Assembly: GCA_034387635.1 (NCBI GenBank)
Contig: JAOANU010000004.1
Location: 1,302,001 to 1,366,000, forward strand
Source: Rhodosporidiobolus odoratus
Taxonomy: Eukaryota; Basidiomycota; Microbotryomycetes; Sporidiobolales; Sporidiobolaceae
DNA length: 64,000 nucleotides
Direction: 5' to 3'
Shown: positions 63,256 through 64,000 of the stretch, piece after piece
Position numbering within the stretch: position 1 is the stretch's first letter
Layout of the letters: every line of letters begins with the position of its first letter
Notes under the pieces: model-generated
The model's database searches: none
The model's input: the letters and a program-made list of their open reading frames with translations, nothing else
What the model was told of the DNA's origin: nothing
Translations under genes and position numbers: made by a program

Positions 63256-64000
63256 TTACTCCTCATCCGACCATCCCCCTCCATCCTCCTCCGCCAAATC
63301 GACCTCGTCTGCATTTCCGGATCCAACCCCGCCGATAGGGTCATCGTCATCCTCCCCCCAACCATCGTCTTGATCCAGGTCGTCTTCGTCCGAGAGGCCA
63401 AATGCAGAGGGGTCGTCTTCGTCAGAGAGGTCGCTGTCATCCTGTCGCAAGAAAGCCAAGAGAGGCCGACAAGGCCGGTCAGTACTGGGCTACGGTACAG
63501 CCATAGCGAGGGCGACCCAGCAGGAGCCTGCTCGAGGGGAAGAGAAGCGGGAAAAGAGCGCAGTGTTCATCCGTTCTTGACTCACCGGCTGCATCAACTC
63601 GCACTCAATCCCCCTCGCGTGACAAAGCACCTCCAAACTCTCAACCTGCGCCTCTGTAAGCGCCGCATCATACTCAACCTCGATCCTCCTCAACGTCTCC
63701 AAATGCTCGTCCATAAACGCCTCGATATCCGCAAATCCAATGGCAGGGCAGAATCCCAACCCAAAGACCTTGATCCGGCAGGCTGAGAAGGCTTTGAGGA
63801 AGACGGGTTCGTGGGGAGTTTCTAGAACGAGGGTGTCGAGTTTGGGAAGGTTTAGTCGTTGTCCGAGGTACTTTTTCGTATCGCGCTCGTTGTCGTTGTG
63901 AGGAGTGCCGGCTATGTCGAGGCATTCGAGCGTGGAGGAGAAGCGTTCGACGAGACTGATGAAAGAGGGGAAGGAAAGGTCTTCGCATTCGCTCAAGGCT
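63256..64000 (-). CDS. Leucine-rich/F-box-like protein, C-terminal part with acidic tail (runs off the window)
   Basis: The 5' part lies beyond the right edge. The visible exon reads FISLVERFSSTLECLDIAGT, LPKLDTLVLETPHEPVFLKA and EAFMDEHLETLRRIEVEYDA, with the regular Leu spacing of irregular LRR segments found in fungal F-box proteins, and ends ARGIECELMQP at a GTGAGT donor near 63588. The last exon carries AFLRQDDSDLSDEDDPSAFG, then a very acidic Asp/Glu/Gly tail ending GGGWSDEE at 63256. No F-box is visible because the N-terminus is missing, so the assignment is tentative. Confidence 0.5.

Overview
The window is nuclear DNA of a filamentous or yeast-like fungus, most likely a basidiomycete. 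Its genes are densely packed and cut by many short (about 45-90 bp) GT...AG introns. It carries a SAM-RA-kinase MAPKKK of the Ste11 type, KGG-repeat stress proteins, Spherulin-4 proteins and a DIRS-type retrotransposon. A red-yeast/anther-smut relative (Pucciniomycotina, Microbotryomycetes) is my best guess; that is inference, not proof.

Layout. 0.2-2.9 kb: a PLP-dependent aminotransferase (+). 5.0-6.5 kb: a mitochondrial coiled-coil protein of the MCUR1/CCDC90 (DUF1640) type (-). 7.1-14.2 kb: a full-length ABCC/MRP transporter (-). 14.8-27.6 kb is an accessory region. It holds three small intron-rich paralogues ('short family', at 14.8, 16.1 and 26.1 kb), a tyrosine-recombinase (DIRS-like) retrotransposon with gag, RT-RNaseH and YR genes (about 18.7-25.9 kb), a 751-bp hAT-like MITE nested inside that retrotransposon, and a second, 461-bp hAT-like MITE at 27.2 kb. 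28.4-31.6 kb: an unrecognised multi-exon gene with apparent frameshifts (-). 31.9-33.9 kb: a triose-phosphate-translocator/SLC35-type transporter (-). 34.2-35.7 kb: signal peptide peptidase (-). 36.2-39.6 kb: two tandem Spherulin-4 genes (+). 40.8-44.4 kb: two tandem copies (A, B) of an undescribed 'long family' (+). 44.7-47.3 kb: Gpc1-like glycerophosphocholine acyltransferase (-). 47.9-48.4 kb: a broken KGG-repeat gene (-). 48.6-52.15 kb: a pogo/Fot1-type DNA transposon with terminal inverted repeats, TA duplication and a damaged transposase (-). 52.3-53.7 kb: long-family copy C (+). 54.3-55.2 kb: ATG10 (+). 55.5-60.8 kb: STE11-type MAPKKK (+). 61.7-62.2 kb: an intact KGG-repeat gene (+). 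From 63.3 kb to the right edge: the C-terminal part of an acidic-tailed protein (-).

The most unusual content is the pair of gene families. Three long genes (about 310 aa) and three short genes (about 150 aa) share no obvious body similarity, yet all six end in a separate last exon encoding a related peptide of the form S-L-[SAP]-H-x-PF-x-P-x-AR. I know of no described family with this ending. Copies are interleaved with mobile elements and two of the six appear damaged. The conserved housekeeping genes (aminotransferase, transporters, SPP, GPC1, ATG10, STE11) form the stable background.
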